From Streptomyces tardus (GTDB lineage Bacteria > Actinomycetota > Actinomycetes > Streptomycetales > Streptomycetaceae): a stretch of DNA of 64,000 nucleotides. Below, in pieces: positions 8,914 through 17,779 of this stretch. Positions within the stretch are counted from its first letter, which is position 1, and each line of letters opens with the position of its first letter. Where the stretch lies: positions 372,001 to 436,000 of the forward strand of contig NZ_JAELVF020000004.1 in NCBI RefSeq assembly GCF_018101125.2. Direction: 5' to 3'. The notes beneath the pieces are model-generated. The model saw only the letters and a list, made by a program, of their open reading frames with translations. It was not told the DNA's origin and did no database searches. The translations under genes and the position numbers were made by a program.

Positions 8914-9717
8914 ATGACCGCACCCACCGTCCTCTTCCGCCGAACCCCAGTCTTCGACGCCGCCTCGCAGGGCGGCTACACCGTCGCCCTCGCAGCCGGT
9001 GACGGTGAGGTGCGCGCCGCGCAGCGACTGCGGTACGAAGTGTTCAGCGCAGAGTTCGGCGCTCGGCTGCCGGGAGCGCAGAACGGTCTGGACAGCGACC
9101 GGTTCGACTCCCACTGCGACCATCTGCTCGTCACCGAGAACGCCACCGGCGCCGTCGTCGGCACCTACCGGCTGCTCCCGCCGCACGGCGCCCGCGCGGC
9201 CGAAGGGCGTTACGCGGACGCGGAGTTCGACCTCGCCCCGCACGCGCCCCTGCACAACGACCTGGTGGAGGTGGGGCGTTCGTGCGTCCACCCCGACCAT
9301 CGGGACGGTGCGGTGATCGCGCTGATGTGGGCCGGCATCGCCCGCTATCTGACCGGCAGCGGGCACAACTGGCTCGCCGGCTGCTGCTCCGTACCGCTGG
9401 GCGACGGCGGTGCGGTGGCCGCGGAGGTGCTCCGGCGCACCTCCGCCGGGCGCTGGGCGGCGCCCGTCGAGCACCGGCTGCGCCCGCACCGCCCCTGGTT
9501 GCCGCCGGTCCCCGACCTCGCGGGGGTTCGGGCCGGGTTCACCGACCCGCCGCCGCTGCCCGCGCTGCTGCGCGGTTATCTGCGGCTGGGCGCCCGAGTC
9601 TGTGGGGAGCCCGCCCACGACCCGGAGTTCGACGCCGCCGACTTCTACGTACTGCTCTCGCTCCGCGACACCAACCCCCGCTATCTGCGGCACTTCCTGG
9701 GGCTCGCCCCGCGATGA
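8914..9717 (+). CDS. olsB: OlsB-like ornithine N-acyltransferase (GNAT fold)
   Basis: Protein of 267 residues resembling OlsB, which joins a 3-hydroxyacyl chain from acyl carrier protein to the alpha-amino group of ornithine to give lyso-ornithine lipid. Family features are RLRYEVFSAEFGA near residue 36, DSHCDHLLV near 64, VGTYRLLPP near 82, EVGRSCVHPDHRDGAVI near 115 and LAGCCSVPL near 150. The ATG at 8914 follows an AGGAG ribosome-binding site. The stop codon overlaps the start of the acyltransferase gene downstream (ATGA), the usual olsBA arrangement. Substrate assignment is inferred from family and neighbour. Confidence 0.85.
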   Translation: MTAPTVLFRRTPVFDAASQGGYTVALAAGDGEVRAAQRLRYEVFSAEFGARLPGAQNGLDSDRFDSHCDHLLVTENATGAVVGTYRLLPPHGARAAEGRYADAEFDLAPHAPLHNDLVEVGRSCVHPDHRDGAVIALMWAGIARYLTGSGHNWLAGCCSVPLGDGGAVAAEVLRRTSAGRWAAPVEHRLRPHRPWLPPVPDLAGVRAGFTDPPPLPALLRGYLRLGARVCGEPAHDPEFDAADFYVLLSLRDTNPRYLRHFLGLAPR

Positions 9718-10676
9718 TGAATCACCACGGCGGGGCGGCCGGCCCCTGGCTGCCGTCCGCGACCTGCACCGTCGACCACTGTCTGCCGGCGGCCCCACGC
9801 ACGGCGGGCGCCGCCCGTGTCGCACTGCGGGCCGCCGGTGCCGCGGCGGTGCTGTGTGTCGGGGCGCTCTGCGCGCCACTGTGCGCCTGCGCCGGCCGGC
9901 GGGCGCGGTACGCGCTGGTACGGCTGTGGTCCCGGACGCTGCTGCGCGCGCTGGGCGTACGGCTGCGGGTGCGGGGACACCGCGGATCGGGGCCGGCGCT
10001 GGTCGTGGCCAACCACATCTCCTGGCTGGACGTGGTGGTGCTGGCGGCGGTGTCCCCGGGGCGGATGCTCGCCAAGGCGGAGGTCGGCCGCTATCCGGTG
10101 ATCGGGGCTCTGGCCCGCGCCGCAGGCACGGTGTTCATCGAGCGGCAGCGGCTCAAGGAACTGCCGGCAGCGGTGGACCGGGTGGCGCGAGCGCTGTGGG
10201 AGGGGGCGACGGTGGTGGCGTTCCCCCAGGGCACCACCTGGTGCGGACAGCGGCAAGGGCCGTTCCGGGCCGCGGTCTTCGACGCCGCCGTCCGCACCGC
10301 GGTCCCGGTGCGGCCGGTGGCGCTGAGCTACCGCCAGCCGGGGTTCGCGCCGTCGACGGTGGCGGCATTCGTCGGGGACGACGCGCTGCCGCGCTCGCTG
10401 CGGCGCGTGATCGGTGCGGTCGAACTCTCCGTGCGGGCCGAGCTGTTGCCCCCGGTTCGGCCGTCGGCCCACCCGTCCGCAGGGAACCACCCGTCCGCCG
10501 GACTCGACTCGTCCGCGGTGCAGGGCGCTGGGGCGTGCGGGCCGGAGGTCGGGAACGAGCGCTGTGGTCGCAGGGCCGCGCGCCGCAGCCTGGCGCAGCT
10601 GACCACGGACCTGGTGGTGACCCCGCGTGGGGAGACCGATTACGCTCGTGAACATGACCGCGCTCCGTCAGGGTGA
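9714..10676 (+). CDS. olsA: OlsA-like 1-acyl-glycerol-phosphate/lyso-ornithine-lipid acyltransferase
   Basis: Protein of 320 residues of the PlsC acyltransferase family. Motif I HISWLD (HX4D, residues 101-106) is intact, preceded by a hydrophobic segment at about 32-58. The motif usually written FPEGT reads FPQGT here (about 176-180), so the conserved glutamate is a glutamine. Coupled to olsB by a four-base overlap, it is expected to add the second acyl chain to form ornithine lipid at the membrane. The last 90 residues are low-complexity and poorly conserved, and its 3' end overlaps the next gene by 23 bases. There are two adjacent ATG codons at 9714 and 9717. Confidence 0.85.
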   Translation: MMNHHGGAAGPWLPSATCTVDHCLPAAPRTAGAARVALRAAGAAAVLCVGALCAPLCACAGRRARYALVRLWSRTLLRALGVRLRVRGHRGSGPALVVANHISWLDVVVLAAVSPGRMLAKAEVGRYPVIGALARAAGTVFIERQRLKELPAAVDRVARALWEGATVVAFPQGTTWCGQRQGPFRAAVFDAAVRTAVPVRPVALSYRQPGFAPSTVAAFVGDDALPRSLRRVIGAVELSVRAELLPPVRPSAHPSAGNHPSAGLDSSAVQGAGACGPEVGNERCGRRAARRSLAQLTTDLVVTPRGETDYAREHDRAPSG

Positions 10677-10974
10677 CCAGTCCGCAGCCGCCTCCGTCCT
10701 TCCGCGCCGAGGGCGGCTGACGCCACGTCAGGCGCGCCTGGTGCGGGCGGTGACCGCCGCGGTGGTGATGGTCGTGGTCGCCGTGGGGATGGTGGTGCGC
10801 TTCGCGGCCCAACCCTCGCTGGTGACGCTGGGGTTGTACGGCGTCGCGCTGATCTGCTCCGGCACCGCGATCGTGCTCAGCCGCTGGGGTCGGACCAGGG
10901 TCGCCGGAGCGGTGCTGGTTGCCGGAATCGCCGTCGTCGTGGTGATCGAACCGCTGGTGCGGGCCGGCTCCTGA
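10654..10974 (+). CDS. Small hypothetical membrane protein coupled to olsA
   Basis: Protein of 106 residues made almost entirely of a basic N-terminus and three predicted membrane helices (about 30-50, 56-75 and 84-102). No catalytic residues are apparent. The ATG at 10654 lies 23 bases inside the 3' end of the acyltransferase gene in another frame, so the two are likely co-translated and the protein may assist lipid synthesis or simply share the transcript. A longer GTG start at 10627 is open but would increase the overlap. Function unknown. Confidence 0.75.
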   Translation: MTALRQGDQSAAASVLPRRGRLTPRQARLVRAVTAAVVMVVVAVGMVVRFAAQPSLVTLGLYGVALICSGTAIVLSRWGRTRVAGAVLVAGIAVVVVIEPLVRAGS

Positions 10975-11109
10975 CGGTCGGTGCACCGACCGTCGTGCCG
11001 ACGGCGCTCGGGAGGGGTGCGCCGGGGCGTGCACCGGGCGCGAACGGGCCGCCCCCGCCCGGCGCACTCCGGCCTCGCTCGGCCGCAACTCCCTGCGTAG
11101 GCTGCCGGT

Positions 11110-11769
11110 ATGACCAAGGACCTCCCCGAGATGCGCGCCTCCGACGCGGACCGCGACGCCATCGCCGAACGGCTTCGAGACGGATATGCCGAAGGACGGC
11201 TGACCACGGAGGAGTTCGAGGAGCGCCTGGAAGCCGCGTACGCCTCCCGCACCCGCGGCGAACTGGTGCCGCTGGTGCGGGACCTGCCGCAGCCCGGCTC
11301 CGACACGGCGCTCGGTGCCGCCGACGGGACTCAGTCCGCCGGAGCCTCCGTCCAGCGCTGGCGCGACCGTTACGGCGCGACCCCGACCTCCCGCACCGGA
11401 ATCGCGGTGATGGGCGGGTTCGTGCGCAAGGGCAGTTGGATCATGCCGCGGCTCTTCCGCTGCTTCACCCTCTGGGGCGGCGGCCAGATCGATCTGCGGC
11501 AGGCCCGGTTCGAGGACCGGGACGTGGAGATCAAGGCGTTCGCGATCATGGGCGGGATCGACATCATCGTTCCGCACGACGCCGAGGTGGAGGTCACCGG
11601 CATCGGGATCATGGGCGGGTTCGAGCAGGGCGCCACCGGCACCGGCACCGCGGGCGCACCGCGCGTCACGGTCAGCGGGCTCGCCCTCTGGGGCGGCGTC
11701 GACGTGCGTCGCAAGAAGCCGCGGAAGGGAGAGCGGGGCGAGGACCGGGAGCTGTCGGACGGTTCCTAG
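11110..11769 (+). CDS. DUF1707 / LiaF-like C-terminal domain protein
   Basis: Protein of 219 residues. The N-terminal DUF1707 (SHOCT-like) domain is unmistakable: MRASDADRDAIAERLRDGYAEGRL and EFEERLEAAYASRTRGEL (about residues 8-58). The C-terminal half has repeated strands with the pattern I-A-V/I-M-G-G (IAVMGGFVRKG, FAIMGGIDI, IGIMGGFEQG), as in LiaF/DUF2154-type cell-envelope stress proteins. Such proteins are tied to envelope sensing in actinobacteria; the exact role is unknown. The ATG at 11110 follows a short non-coding gap and the gene is convergent with the CoA-transferase gene. Confidence 0.88.
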   Translation: MTKDLPEMRASDADRDAIAERLRDGYAEGRLTTEEFEERLEAAYASRTRGELVPLVRDLPQPGSDTALGAADGTQSAGASVQRWRDRYGATPTSRTGIAVMGGFVRKGSWIMPRLFRCFTLWGGGQIDLRQARFEDRDVEIKAFAIMGGIDIIVPHDAEVEVTGIGIMGGFEQGATGTGTAGAPRVTVSGLALWGGVDVRRKKPRKGERGEDRELSDGS

Positions 11770-11791
11770 ACCCGTACTCCGGTGGCCACGG

Positions 11792-11807
11792 GGGCCGGCA
11801 CCGGCCC
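11792..11807. terminator. Short GC hairpin between convergent genes
   Basis: Inverted repeat GGGCCGG/CCGGCCC (11792-11807) lies 22 bases after the DUF1707 stop and before the convergent CoA-transferase stop. It can form a 6-base stem with a 4-base loop. It is a probable bidirectional terminator with no T-tract. Confidence 0.45.
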
Positions 11808-11903
11808 GGCCTCTCCACGCTCGCGCACGCCTGCCCGGTGCGCCTGCCCGGGGGTACGGCTGACGGATGCGCCGGGGCGCGGGCGACGGTGTCGGACCTG
11901 CTG

Positions 11904-13367
11904 TCAGCGGGGCTCCCACTGCGGGAAGTCGGTGCCGGGAACGCCCGGCGGTCGGGACCAGTCGTCCGGGCCGCCGTCGTGGAGCAGGGGCGGGGCGACG
12001 TACCGCAGTCTGCCCAGGGGGCTGTCCCGCTCCCGGAACACGGGATCGGTGTCCGGCGCCCCCGGCCCGCTGCCGGCCGGCGAGTGCCCGGGCTCCGCGC
12101 CGGGCGTGCCGGAGGCGTCGGGTGCCGGCCAGTGCAGCAGGGCGTGCGCGGTACGGGCGAGCACCGCCCGTACCAGTACGCTGCCGGGCTCGCCCGCGCG
12201 CTGTGCGCTCAGCGCCCGCAGCAGCGCGGCGGCCAGCAGATAGCCGCTGCCGTGGTCCAGCGCCTGGGCCGGCAGCGCCCCGGGGCGTTCGTCCCCTCTC
12301 TCCTCTCCCTCGACGAGCGCGATGCCGGAGGCGGCCTGGACCAGGCTGTCGAAACCGCGGCGTCCGGCCCACGGCCCCTCGTCGCCCCACGCGTTGAGCG
12401 TGCCGATCACCAGGCCCGGCCTGCGCTCGGCCAGTGCGGCGGGGGAGAGCCCGAACCGGTCGAGTGCGCCGGGCCGGTAGCCGGTGACGACCACATGGGC
12501 CTCGGCGAGCAGCTCCCGGAAGGTGCGAAGGTCCGCGGTGTTCGCCAGATCGAGCCGGGTCGTGCGCTTGCCGATGCCGACATCGGCGTGGGTCTCCGGG
12601 GCTTCCGGCAGCCCCTGCGGGTCCACTCTCAGCACGTCCGCGCCGAGCAGCGCGAGCGTACGGGTGGCGACCGGCCCGGCGAGCACCCGCGTCAGGTCCA
12701 ACACCCGCAGCCGCGACGGCCGTTGCGGGGCGATCGGGGCGGCGCCGTCCAGCCGCACGGTCTCCAGCAGCGGTCCGGCGGCGGCGACGGCGCCCTGCGG
12801 ATGCGCGCGCCACTGAGTGTGCGTGCGTACGGCCACCGCGAGGCCACCGGCGGCGAAGACGGCCCGCTCCACCTGCTCGGCGTCGCGTTCGGCGAGCGTC
12901 CGCGCGACCCGTTCGACCAACTGCTCGCTGTCCGCGCCCGGGTCCGGCAGGGAGAGGGCGGCGAGCAGACGGGCCCGGTGGTGCGGGTAGTTGGCGTGGG
13001 TGCGCACCCACCCGTCGGCGGTGCGCCAGAAACGGGACAGCGGCGCGAAACCGTTCACCGCCCGGCCGTCGACGCGCAGCAGCCGCTCGCTGCGGAAGGC
13101 CGCAACCACCCGGGCGTCCGCCAGCGCCACCCGCGCGCCGGGGTTCGCGTACTCGGCCGCGGCCAGCGCGCACACACCGGTGGTGGCGCGTGCGAGGTCC
13201 AGCACCGGCAGCCGCGCCACGAGCCCGTGCCCGGAAAGGTGCCGCAGCCGCCGCAGATCGGCGGGGTCACCCCCCAGCCGCGACCAGATCCGACCACCGG
13301 CCTCGCGCCAACCGGCGTCCCCGGACGGGCGGTCGTGCGGGCTCTCGCAACGCGTCATGAACGCCAC
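11904..13367 (-). CDS. CaiB/BaiF-type (family III) CoA-transferase
   Basis: Protein of 487 residues. A central block starting LRVLDLTRVLAGPVATRTLALLGADVLRVD (about 218-247) is the typical CaiB/BaiF core with its GPVA and GADV elements; downstream are the expected TGYRPGALDRFGL and TLNAWGDEGPWA segments. The first 200 residues look like a second, weaker copy of the fold (LPVLDLARATTGV), so the gene may be a fused pseudo-dimer. Family III transferases move CoA between carboxylic acids; the substrate here is unknown. Two possible ATG starts lie three codons apart (13367, 13358). It is not co-transcribed with its neighbours. Confidence 0.88.
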   Translation of the reverse strand: MAFMTRCESPHDRPSGDAGWREAGGRIWSRLGGDPADLRRLRHLSGHGLVARLPVLDLARATTGVCALAAAEYANPGARVALADARVVAAFRSERLLRVDGRAVNGFAPLSRFWRTADGWVRTHANYPHHRARLLAALSLPDPGADSEQLVERVARTLAERDAEQVERAVFAAGGLAVAVRTHTQWRAHPQGAVAAAGPLLETVRLDGAAPIAPQRPSRLRVLDLTRVLAGPVATRTLALLGADVLRVDPQGLPEAPETHADVGIGKRTTRLDLANTADLRTFRELLAEAHVVVTGYRPGALDRFGLSPAALAERRPGLVIGTLNAWGDEGPWAGRRGFDSLVQAASGIALVEGEERGDERPGALPAQALDHGSGYLLAAALLRALSAQRAGEPGSVLVRAVLARTAHALLHWPAPDASGTPGAEPGHSPAGSGPGAPDTDPVFRERDSPLGRLRYVAPPLLHDGGPDDWSRPPGVPGTDFPQWEPR

Positions 13368-13602
13368 GCTAGACCAGCGCCCGACCCGCCGGGCGGGCCC
13401 GGCGACCCGGCAGCCGCCCCTCCGCGGTCCCGTCCGGCGTCCGTCCTCCCGCCCGTCGCCGTCCGTCCTCCCGGCCGTCCGGCGGCGACTGCCAGTCCGT
13501 CAGTGCCGGTGCGGTACGGGCGGCTCCGCCGGTCCTCCGCGCTGCGGCCCGGTGCCGTCCGCCGGGGCGGGGCGGGGCGAACAGGGGCGTAGCGTGGGGC
13601 GG

Positions 13603-14298
13603 ATGAGGACCACGGACGAGCACCGCACTCCGGTCGACGACGAGGAGGCGGTGGCGAAGCAGCTGAGGCTGCGCGGTCGGGTCGACCTCGTCGACTCCTC
13701 CCCGGCACCCGGCGCGCCGGGCACGCTGGTCGCCGGCGTGGATGTGGCGTACGACGACGTGAGCGGCCGACTCGCGGCGGCGGCAGTGCTGTTGGACGCG
13801 GCCGACCTGCGCGTGGTGCACAGCGCGACGGCCCGGGGCCCCGTTCCGTACCCCTACCGCCCCGGACTGCTGGCGTTCCGGGAGCTGCCGGCGGTGCTGG
13901 AGGCGCTGTCCCGGCTGGAGTCCCGACCCGACCTGGTGGTCTGCGACGGGTACGGGCTGGCGCACCCGCGTCGCTTCGGACTGGCGAGCCACCTGGGCGT
14001 GGTCACCGGGCTGCCCTGCCTGGGCGTCGCCAAGAACCCGTTCGGCTTCCACCACGGCGAGTTGGGCGCCGCGCGCGGTGCGCGGGCACCGCTGCTGGAC
14101 CCGGAGACCGGCGAGGAGGTCGGCGCCGCCCTGCGCACTCGAAGCGGCGTCAAGCCCGTGTACGTGTCGGCGGGCCACCGGGTCTCGGCGGACGCGGCGT
14201 GTGCGCACGTCCTGTCGCTGGCCCGGGAGTACCGCCAGCCGCAGACCACCCGCCTCGCCGACCGGCTCTGTCGCGAGGCACTCGCCGCACCCGGCTGA
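13603..14298 (+). CDS. nfi: Endonuclease V (deoxyinosine 3'-endonuclease)
   Basis: Protein of 231 residues. The family signature DGYGLAHPRRFGLASHLGV (about residues 112-130) contains the catalytic aspartate. An earlier metal-binding aspartate lies in AGVDVAYDD near residue 45, and the conserved lysine lies in GVAKNPF near 145. The enzyme cuts DNA beside deaminated adenine (inosine) as the first step of repair, possibly also inosine RNA. The ATG at 13603 gives the normal family length; the frame is open further upstream but that part is compositionally unlike the gene. It is convergent with the reductase gene downstream. Confidence 0.94.
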   Translation: MRTTDEHRTPVDDEEAVAKQLRLRGRVDLVDSSPAPGAPGTLVAGVDVAYDDVSGRLAAAAVLLDAADLRVVHSATARGPVPYPYRPGLLAFRELPAVLEALSRLESRPDLVVCDGYGLAHPRRFGLASHLGVVTGLPCLGVAKNPFGFHHGELGAARGARAPLLDPETGEEVGAALRTRSGVKPVYVSAGHRVSADAACAHVLSLAREYRQPQTTRLADRLCREALAAPG

Positions 14299-14310
14299 CC
14301 CGGCCCGACC

Positions 14311-14340
14311 CGCACCGAGCCCGGCCCTCGCCGGGATGCG
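14311..14340. terminator. Hairpin after nfi
   Basis: Stem CCCGGC (14320-14325) / GCCGGG (14330-14335) with a 4-base loop, extended by CGCA/TGCG (14311-14314 and 14337-14340). It sits in the 73-base gap between two convergent genes and is a probable terminator for both. Confidence 0.45.
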
Positions 14341-14371
14341 GACGGGGATCGGGGGCGGGCCGCGCCGTGCC

Positions 14372-15535
14372 TCAGGCCACCCGGAAGACGATGCCGGCCG
14401 CGCGCAGCCGTTCGATGAGCGGCTCGCCCATGGCGACGGCCGTGGTCACCTGCCCGCTGGTGCGCGGCAGTTCGTCGAAGGCCAGGCAGAGTGCCGACTC
14501 GGCGAGCATCTTCGCCGTCTCGCCGTAGCCGGGATCCCCGCCGCTGACCTCGGTGCGCACGGTCTGACCGCCTCCGGTCGCGGTGAAGCGCACCGAGAAC
14601 CAGCTCTTGGCCCGACGGCTCTCGCTCGGTCCCTCACCGGGCGCCAGCTTTGCCCCCAACTTCCGCCTCGCGGGCGGGATCTGGGCTGCCAGGGCGATGC
14701 CGGCGACGCCCAGCACACCGCCGGCCACCACCGGAAGCCGGCGGACCGCCGCGGCGTGTCGGTACTCGAAGTCAGGCCCGTACCGCTCCAGTTCGGCGGC
14801 GGAGCGGCCCACGATCTGCGGATCGATGGTCGGCAGCGGAACGGCCCAGGCCGGCATCCCCTTGGCACGGCGGATCCGGCCGACCGGGGTGGAGATGCGC
14901 CGGTCGCGCGGGCGGGGCTCGATCTCGCGGCGGGCCCTGGCGGTGGTGGCCATGGTCTGCCAGCGGGCGAAGGACTCCAGCGCCGAGGCGAAGGTGCCGC
15001 CGGACATGCCGGCCTTGGCGCGCACATAGCCCTCCACGCGCAGCGGGACGCCCTGCGGCATCCGGAGCACGGTGAACAGCACTCCGAGGTCGTGCGGTAC
15101 GGAGTCGAAGCCGCAGGCGTGCACCAGGCGGGCGCCGGTCTCCCGGGCGCGGGCGTGGTGGTTGACGTACACGGTGTCGACGAACTGGGGTTCGCCGGTG
15201 AGGTCGAGGTAGTCGGTGCCCGCGTCCGCGCAGGCGGCGACCAGCGGTTCGCCGTACTGCAGATACGGGCCGACCGTCGTCGCCAGCACCCGCGTGGAGC
15301 CGGCCAGCTCGCGCAGCGAGTCCGGGTCGCCGGAGTCGGCGCGCAGCAGCGGCAGTTCCGCCAGCTCGGGGAAGCGGGCGGCCAACTCGGCGCGCAGCGC
15401 GGTGAGTTTGGCCGTGTCGCGGCCCGCCAGCGCCCAACGGCACTTGTCGGGCGCGTTCTCGGCCAGGTACTCGGCGGTGAGCCGGCCGACGAACCCGGTG
15501 GCACCGAAGAGAACGACGTCGTACTTCCTTGGCAC
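14372..15535 (-). CDS. Saccharopine dehydrogenase-like (trans-acting enoyl reductase family) oxidoreductase
   Basis: Protein of 387 residues. The N-terminal Rossmann motif VVLFGATGFVGRLTAEYL (about residues 6-23) binds NAD(P), and a second conserved block reads YLDLTGEPQFVD near 130. This is the layout of the saccharopine-dehydrogenase-like family that includes the mycobacterial trans-acting enoyl reductases of lipid synthesis. I start it at the GTG at 15535, which has AAGGAG seven bases upstream; the open frame to 15910 has no such support and crosses the next promoter. It is divergent from the CoA-transferase gene at 15745, with about 210 bases between. Confidence 0.88.
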   Translation of the reverse strand: MPRKYDVVLFGATGFVGRLTAEYLAENAPDKCRWALAGRDTAKLTALRAELAARFPELAELPLLRADSGDPDSLRELAGSTRVLATTVGPYLQYGEPLVAACADAGTDYLDLTGEPQFVDTVYVNHHARARETGARLVHACGFDSVPHDLGVLFTVLRMPQGVPLRVEGYVRAKAGMSGGTFASALESFARWQTMATTARARREIEPRPRDRRISTPVGRIRRAKGMPAWAVPLPTIDPQIVGRSAAELERYGPDFEYRHAAAVRRLPVVAGGVLGVAGIALAAQIPPARRKLGAKLAPGEGPSESRRAKSWFSVRFTATGGGQTVRTEVSGGDPGYGETAKMLAESALCLAFDELPRTSGQVTTAVAMGEPLIERLRAAGIVFRVA

Positions 15536-15744
15536 GTCTGCTCCTTGTCCTGGGGTGTTCCCGACCGTACGGCGTGGCGCGGCGGGCACCCCGAGGGGGG
15601 CCGCGGAGCCGGGCTCCGGCCCACCGGGGCCGTGTGCCGCCGGGGAACGTGCGCCGTGCGCCCGAGGGGGCTTGTGCAAAGTGGAACACGTTCTTAGCAT
15701 CACCGGTGTTACATCATTGGTGTCACACGCGGTGAAGAGGTGCG

Positions 15745-16956
15745 ATGACAGCGCAGTCGCAGCAGCACGGGCCGCTCGCCGGGGTGCGGGTCGTGGAGCT
15801 GGCCGGGATCGGTCCCGGACCGTTCGCCGGAATGCTCCTGGCCGATCTGGGCGCGGACGTGGTGCGGGTGGACCGCCCCGGCGGGGCGGCCCTCGGCATC
15901 GACCCCGCACGCGACCTCACCGGTCGCAACAAGCGCTCCGTCGTGGTGGACCTGAAGTCCGACGGCCCCGGCGCCGTACTCGAACTCGCCGAGCGCGCCG
16001 ACGTGTTGATCGAGGGCTACCGGCCCGGCGTCGCCGAGCGCTTGGGCGTCGGCCCCGAGGCGTGTACGGCGCGCAACCCCCGCCTGGTGTACGGCCGGAT
16101 GACCGGCTGGGGCCAGGACGGCCCGCTCGCACCGCGCGCCGGCCACGACATCGGCTACATCGCCGTCACCGGCGCACTCGGCATGATCGGGCCGGCCGAC
16201 GGCGCTCCCGTACCGCCGATCAACCTGCTCGGCGACTACGCCGGCGGCTCGCTCTACCTGGTCACCGGCGTGCTCGCGGCGCTGCACCACGTACGGGCCG
16301 GCGGCGGGGGACAGGTGGTGGACGCCGCCATCGTCGACGGCACCAGCCATCTGACCGCGATGCTGCACGGGATGCTCGCCGCGGGGGCCTGGCAGGACCG
16401 CAGGGGCGTCAATCTGCTCGACGGCAGCTGCCCCTTCTACGGCGTGTACGAGACCGCCTGTGGCGGACACCTGGCCGTCGGCGCACTGGAGCCGCAGTTC
16501 TACGCGGAGTTCCTGGCTCTCCTCGGGCTGTCCGGGGACGGCGCGGGGCCGACGGTGGTGGACAGCGAACGGCTGCCGCCGCGCGAGGACTTCACCCGCT
16601 GGGGCGAGCTGCGCGAGATCATCGCCGCCCGGGTGCGCACCCGCAGCCGGGACGAGTGGGCGCGGATCTTCGCCGACAGCGACGCCTGCGCGGCGCCGGT
16701 GCTCTCGATGACCGAGGCGCCCCACCACCCGCACCTGGCCGCACGCGGCACGTACGTCGAACGGCACGGGCTGACCCAGCCGGCGCCCGCGCCGCGCTTC
16801 TCCGCCACCCCCACCACGGTGCGCACCGCCCCCGCGCCGATCGGCGGGCACACCGCCGAGGTGGCCGAGGACTGGGACGTACCCGCCCTCGCCCGGCCGG
16901 AGGACTCCACCGGCTCGGACAGCCCCGCCCCCGGGAGGCCGCAGCCGCCCGACTGA
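15745..16956 (+). CDS. CaiB/BaiF CoA-transferase / alpha-methylacyl-CoA racemase
   Basis: Protein of 403 residues. The N-terminal block reads GVRVVELAGIGPGPFAGMLLADLGADVVRVDR. Then come RNKRSVVVDLKS and the segment AGHDIGYIAVTGALG, which contains the histidine and aspartate of the racemase active site. These features fit alpha-methylacyl-CoA racemase better than a generic transferase: it epimerises 2-methyl-branched acyl-CoA so that it can enter beta-oxidation, matching the acyl-CoA dehydrogenase, thiolase and FadB genes downstream. The last about 140 bases form the outer part of the left arm of a perfect inverted repeat and reappear, inverted, at about 17640-17779. Confidence 0.9.
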   Translation: MTAQSQQHGPLAGVRVVELAGIGPGPFAGMLLADLGADVVRVDRPGGAALGIDPARDLTGRNKRSVVVDLKSDGPGAVLELAERADVLIEGYRPGVAERLGVGPEACTARNPRLVYGRMTGWGQDGPLAPRAGHDIGYIAVTGALGMIGPADGAPVPPINLLGDYAGGSLYLVTGVLAALHHVRAGGGGQVVDAAIVDGTSHLTAMLHGMLAAGAWQDRRGVNLLDGSCPFYGVYETACGGHLAVGALEPQFYAEFLALLGLSGDGAGPTVVDSERLPPREDFTRWGELREIIAARVRTRSRDEWARIFADSDACAAPVLSMTEAPHHPHLAARGTYVERHGLTQPAPAPRFSATPTTVRTAPAPIGGHTAEVAEDWDVPALARPEDSTGSDSPAPGRPQPPD

Positions 16957-17277
16957 CCCCCCTGCCGCCCGCACCCTGTCCAGGTCGCGCTGGTGCCCCT
17001 CGCCGACGGTGTAGTAGATCGACGGCTGGCGGTTGCCGATCATCGGCAGCAGCGGCCAGTCCTCGGGCAGGTTCGGCCACTGGTTCCAGAGCCCGGGGTC
17101 GCGCGGGAAGAGCGCGGGATCGCCGGTGACCTGGTACATCTCGCGGTAGCCGATGACCAGCCAGGCGGGCACCTCGCCGGGCAGCAACACCGGTACCACC
17201 GGCCCGTGTTCACGCCGGATGTCCCGGTACATCGCGCCGGGGTCGGTGTGGAAGCGGGGGCCGAGGAGCGGCACCGC
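16817..17277. repeat. Left arm of a 461-base perfect inverted repeat (fold-back locus 1)
   Basis: These 461 bases are repeated exactly in inverted orientation at 17319-17779 around a 41-base spacer (17278-17318). The arm contains the last about 46 codons of the CoA-transferase gene and, antisense to it, an N-terminal fragment of a cytochrome P450. Confidence 0.95.
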
Positions 17278-17319
17278 GTTCACCCCGGCGTGCGCGGGGC
17301 AGCCGGGCGGCGGTGCCTG
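16987..17319 (-). pseudogene. Cytochrome P450 N-terminal fragment (conservon type)
   Basis: Read on the minus strand, about 110 codons resemble the N-terminus of conservon P450s: PPPGCPAHAG, DPGAMYRDIRREHGPVVPVL, EVPAWLVIGYREMYQVT, then WPLLPMIGNRQ and GEGHQR. The intact P450 at 55-1530 has the same order of elements (PPPGCPAH, PAWLVLGHREN, LTPM) but differs in sequence. The fragment stops at GEGHQR, long before the I-helix and heme motif, where it meets the 3' end of the racemase gene. Its 5' end lies in the spacer of the inverted repeat. It cannot encode a working P450. Confidence 0.75.
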
Positions 17320-17779
17320 CGGTGCCGCTCCTCGGCCCCCGCTTCCACACCGACCCCGGCGCGATGTACCGGGACATCCGGCGTGAACACGGGCCGGTGG
17401 TACCGGTGTTGCTGCCCGGCGAGGTGCCCGCCTGGCTGGTCATCGGCTACCGCGAGATGTACCAGGTCACCGGCGATCCCGCGCTCTTCCCGCGCGACCC
17501 CGGGCTCTGGAACCAGTGGCCGAACCTGCCCGAGGACTGGCCGCTGCTGCCGATGATCGGCAACCGCCAGCCGTCGATCTACTACACCGTCGGCGAGGGG
17601 CACCAGCGCGACCTGGACAGGGTGCGGGCGGCAGGGGGGTCAGTCGGGCGGCTGCGGCCTCCCGGGGGCGGGGCTGTCCGAGCCGGTGGAGTCCTCCGGC
17701 CGGGCGAGGGCGGGTACGTCCCAGTCCTCGGCCACCTCGGCGGTGTGCCCGCCGATCGGCGCGGGGGCGGTGCGCACCG
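17319..17779. repeat. Right arm of the 461-base perfect inverted repeat (fold-back locus 1)
   Basis: Exact reverse complement of 16817-17277. It carries a second, plus-strand copy of the P450 N-terminal fragment (about 17321-17610) followed by the inverted tail of the racemase gene. The plus-strand frame starting at 17313 stays open through this arm into the acyl-CoA dehydrogenase, creating an artificial 603-codon frame. Confidence 0.95.

Noticed and set aside
10153..13173. 1006-codon minus-strand open frame
   Set aside because: It overlaps olsA, the DUF1707 gene and others antisense or out of frame and has Arg/Ala/Pro-rich composition typical of shadow frames in high-GC DNA.
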